This document shows positions 62,412 to 64,000 of a stretch of 64,000 nt of DNA, piece by piece. The stretch is from Lachnospiraceae bacterium (GTDB lineage: Bacteria; Bacillota; Clostridia; Lachnospirales; Lachnospiraceae), in contig JAILOV010000016.1 in NCBI GenBank assembly GCA_024690605.1, positions 32,045-96,044 on the forward strand. The letters are read 5' to 3'. The notes below the pieces were generated by a model, which was not told the DNA's origin, searched no databases, and worked only from the letters and a program-made list of their open reading frames with translations. A program made the position numbers and the translations under genes. Every line of letters begins with the position of its first letter. Position 1 is the first letter of the stretch.

Positions 62412-62880
62412 CCGGGCCGGCATGCAGCTGCTGACGGACGGCATGCTCCCGCTCATCGCCGGTGTTCTGCTCGCGGCGGTAATCCTCACGATCCTCGTGC
62501 TCCTGCACCGAAGAAACAGGAAGCACCCGGTGGATATGATGGAGGGGCATGATTTTGAATACTATTGCGCGGATCTGCTCAAGGCCGTCGGCTTTGCATC
62601 GGTCAAAGTCACGACCGGCTCCCGGGATTTCGGCGCGGACATCCTGGCCGAGCGCGACGGGGTGACCTATGCCGTGCAGTGCAAGCGCTATGATCATCCG
62701 GTCGGTGTCTTCGCGGTGCAGGAGATCTACGCCGCGCGTGACTACTATGACCGTATGGTGGGTGTGGTGATGACCAACGCCGTCTTTACCGAACCGGCCA
62801 GGACCATGGCAGAGAAACTGAAGATCCTCCTGTGGGACCGGGAGGATCTGAAAAGAATGGAGGGGGAGATATGTACATAA
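62404..62880 (+). CDS. Membrane-anchored Mrr-like restriction endonuclease-fold protein
   Basis: N-terminal TM (LPLIAGVLLAAVILTILVLLHRR), then GHDFEYYCADLLKAVGFASVKVTTGSRDFGADILAERDGVTYAVQCKRYDHPVGVFAVQEIYAARDYY: E...GAD...QCK nuclease motif. Confidence 0.88.
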   Translation: MSDRAGMQLLTDGMLPLIAGVLLAAVILTILVLLHRRNRKHPVDMMEGHDFEYYCADLLKAVGFASVKVTTGSRDFGADILAERDGVTYAVQCKRYDHPVGVFAVQEIYAARDYYDRMVGVVMTNAVFTEPARTMAEKLKILLWDREDLKRMEGEICT

Positions 62881-63470
62881 AGGAAAGCGCCATTGCCGCC
62901 GTCGCTCTGGTGGCCGTCATTCCGCTTGTGGGCTTCGCGGTGAACTACGTGGTCACGGGGATCCTGCAGACTCTTTTCAGCCTGATCAGCAGATCCGGCG
63001 GACTCTATCTGTTCTTCGCCAACCGGCTGACCTTTGCCGGTGTCATCTGGCACGAACTCTCGCACGCGCTTTTTGCGTTCCTCACGGGCGCCAAGGTGGA
63101 AGAGATCTCCCTGTATCACAAGGAGGGGAATCACCTCGGCTATGTGAAGTTCCGCCCGCGGGGCATCTGGCCGGCGCAGTGCGTGCAGCTGTCGCTTTCC
63201 GCCTGTGCGCCGGTCATCATGGGGATCCTCGCCCTTTTCGGGATCCACGCGGCATTGCGATCCCTGTCCCTTCCGGTCTGGGGAGTTGTCATCGCCGTCT
63301 ACCTGTTCGTCTCCATTCTGGTGCACATGGACATGTCACCGGAGGATCTGAAGTCCTATATCAAGGGCGTGCCCTTTTTCCTGATCGTCTTCTTTGTGCT
63401 CGCCCTGGTGTATATCTCCGGCCATCCGGAGGCGCTCACGACCGTCAAAGGGTGGTTCATGCGCAGCTAG
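62871..63470 (+). CDS. Multi-TM putative metalloprotease with HExxH motif
   Basis: GVIWHELSHALFAFLTGAKVEEISLYHKEGNHLGYVKF; several TM helices. Start ATG 62871 overlaps the Mrr-like stop. Confidence 0.75.
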   Translation: MYIKESAIAAVALVAVIPLVGFAVNYVVTGILQTLFSLISRSGGLYLFFANRLTFAGVIWHELSHALFAFLTGAKVEEISLYHKEGNHLGYVKFRPRGIWPAQCVQLSLSACAPVIMGILALFGIHAALRSLSLPVWGVVIAVYLFVSILVHMDMSPEDLKSYIKGVPFFLIVFFVLALVYISGHPEALTTVKGWFMRS

Positions 63471-63811
63471 AAATTGCCCCCGTTCCATCCCCAGTCCGCT
63501 GTGGGGGAATACTTGACGTAGATGTGATCCGCCGCGATCCCCAGTACTTCGCCGAAGATCTTTGTGATCTCCGCCGTGAGATTTCCGAAGGCCGTCCGAT
63601 CCGGGCCGCCGTAGATGCTGACTTCGACGAATGCGATCGGCTCGCTGTTGTCCCCGCGGAAATACAGATGATATTCATCCTGAAAACCGGTCATCAGCCA
63701 GCTCTCGCTCTTACCGGGAAGGATGGAGATCGCCTGTCCCAGTCTGGTCTTCAGTTCTTTTTCCTGATCCTCGGTCACCTTTTTGCTGATCTTCGCGTTG
63801 ATGAATGGCAT
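63467..63811 (-). CDS. MIF-like tautomerase-superfamily protein
   Basis: MPFINAKISKKVTEDQEKELKTRLGQAISILPGKSESWLMTGFQDEYHLYFRG...FGEVLGIAADHIYVKYSPTADWGWNGGNF with Pro2. Confidence 0.85.
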   Translation of the reverse strand: MPFINAKISKKVTEDQEKELKTRLGQAISILPGKSESWLMTGFQDEYHLYFRGDNSEPIAFVEVSIYGGPDRTAFGNLTAEITKIFGEVLGIAADHIYVKYSPTADWGWNGGNF

Positions 63812-63914
63812 CGTCTGGTCCTCCTTTTCCTGTTGCTCTACCGCCTGTTGCGGGCGGAACTACTTTGTATTATAGTATTTGCAGCCAAAAACTTCTACAG
63901 TCGATCGGAGGATC

Positions 63915-64000
63915 ATGAAAGAAGTGTATCTGAAAAAGGGTGCCGGCAGGAGTCTCAAGGCCGGCGGCCTGTGGGTTTATGACAACGAGATCGATGAGGC
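63915..64000 (+). CDS. Start of a class I SAM-dependent rRNA methyltransferase (PUA-containing), cut by the window end
   Basis: MKEVYLKKGAGRSLKAGGLWVYDNEIDEA, resembling RlmI-type PUA N-termini; RBS GGAGG upstream. Confidence 0.55.
   Translation, partial: MKEVYLKKGAGRSLKAGGLWVYDNEIDE

Overview
The window is a contiguous, GC-rich stretch of a Firmicutes chromosome, probably Lachnospiraceae/Clostridia-like (an inference from gene content). I saw no rRNA, tRNA, CRISPR array or recognisable transposase. From left to right it contains: gltB (5'-truncated by the window) and gltD; an orphan ~815-aa protein; a DegV protein; a heavily damaged polysaccharide/teichoic-acid-type locus (~9.2-14.7 kb) with two truncated glycosyltransferases fused head-to-head, a CDP-glycerol glycerophosphotransferase split by an in-frame TGA, a glycosyltransferase with its core deleted, a flippase with a replaced tail and a GGDEF gene missing its N-terminus; a c-di-GMP/phosphorelay cluster (GGDEF-EAL-PAS, HD-GYP, hybrid kinase); a nucleoside hydrolase/MoxR/DUF58/transglutaminase operon; three small membrane proteins, two with zinc ribbons; a truncated ABC ATPase; DUF4342, GH10, trpE/trpG, L,D-transpeptidase and nudC; then ileS, glgP, an aconitase-like hydratase, a GH9-like lipoprotein that appears to lack catalytic residues, an alpha/beta hydrolase, a membrane-anchored murF and an HTH protein; a sugar ABC operon preceded by a highly structured leader and followed by a YesM/YesN-type two-component pair; a SUV3-like helicase; and a coupled M18 aminopeptidase / membrane Mrr nuclease / HExxH membrane protein set, a MIF-like protein and the start of an rRNA methyltransferase-like gene. 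The best leads are the multi-hairpin leader RNA (52199-52340), the clustered gene breakpoints, the divergent genes sharing a 7TM sensor, the GH9-fold pseudoenzyme, and the membrane Mrr/HExxH pair. All family assignments come from reading motifs; no searches were run.
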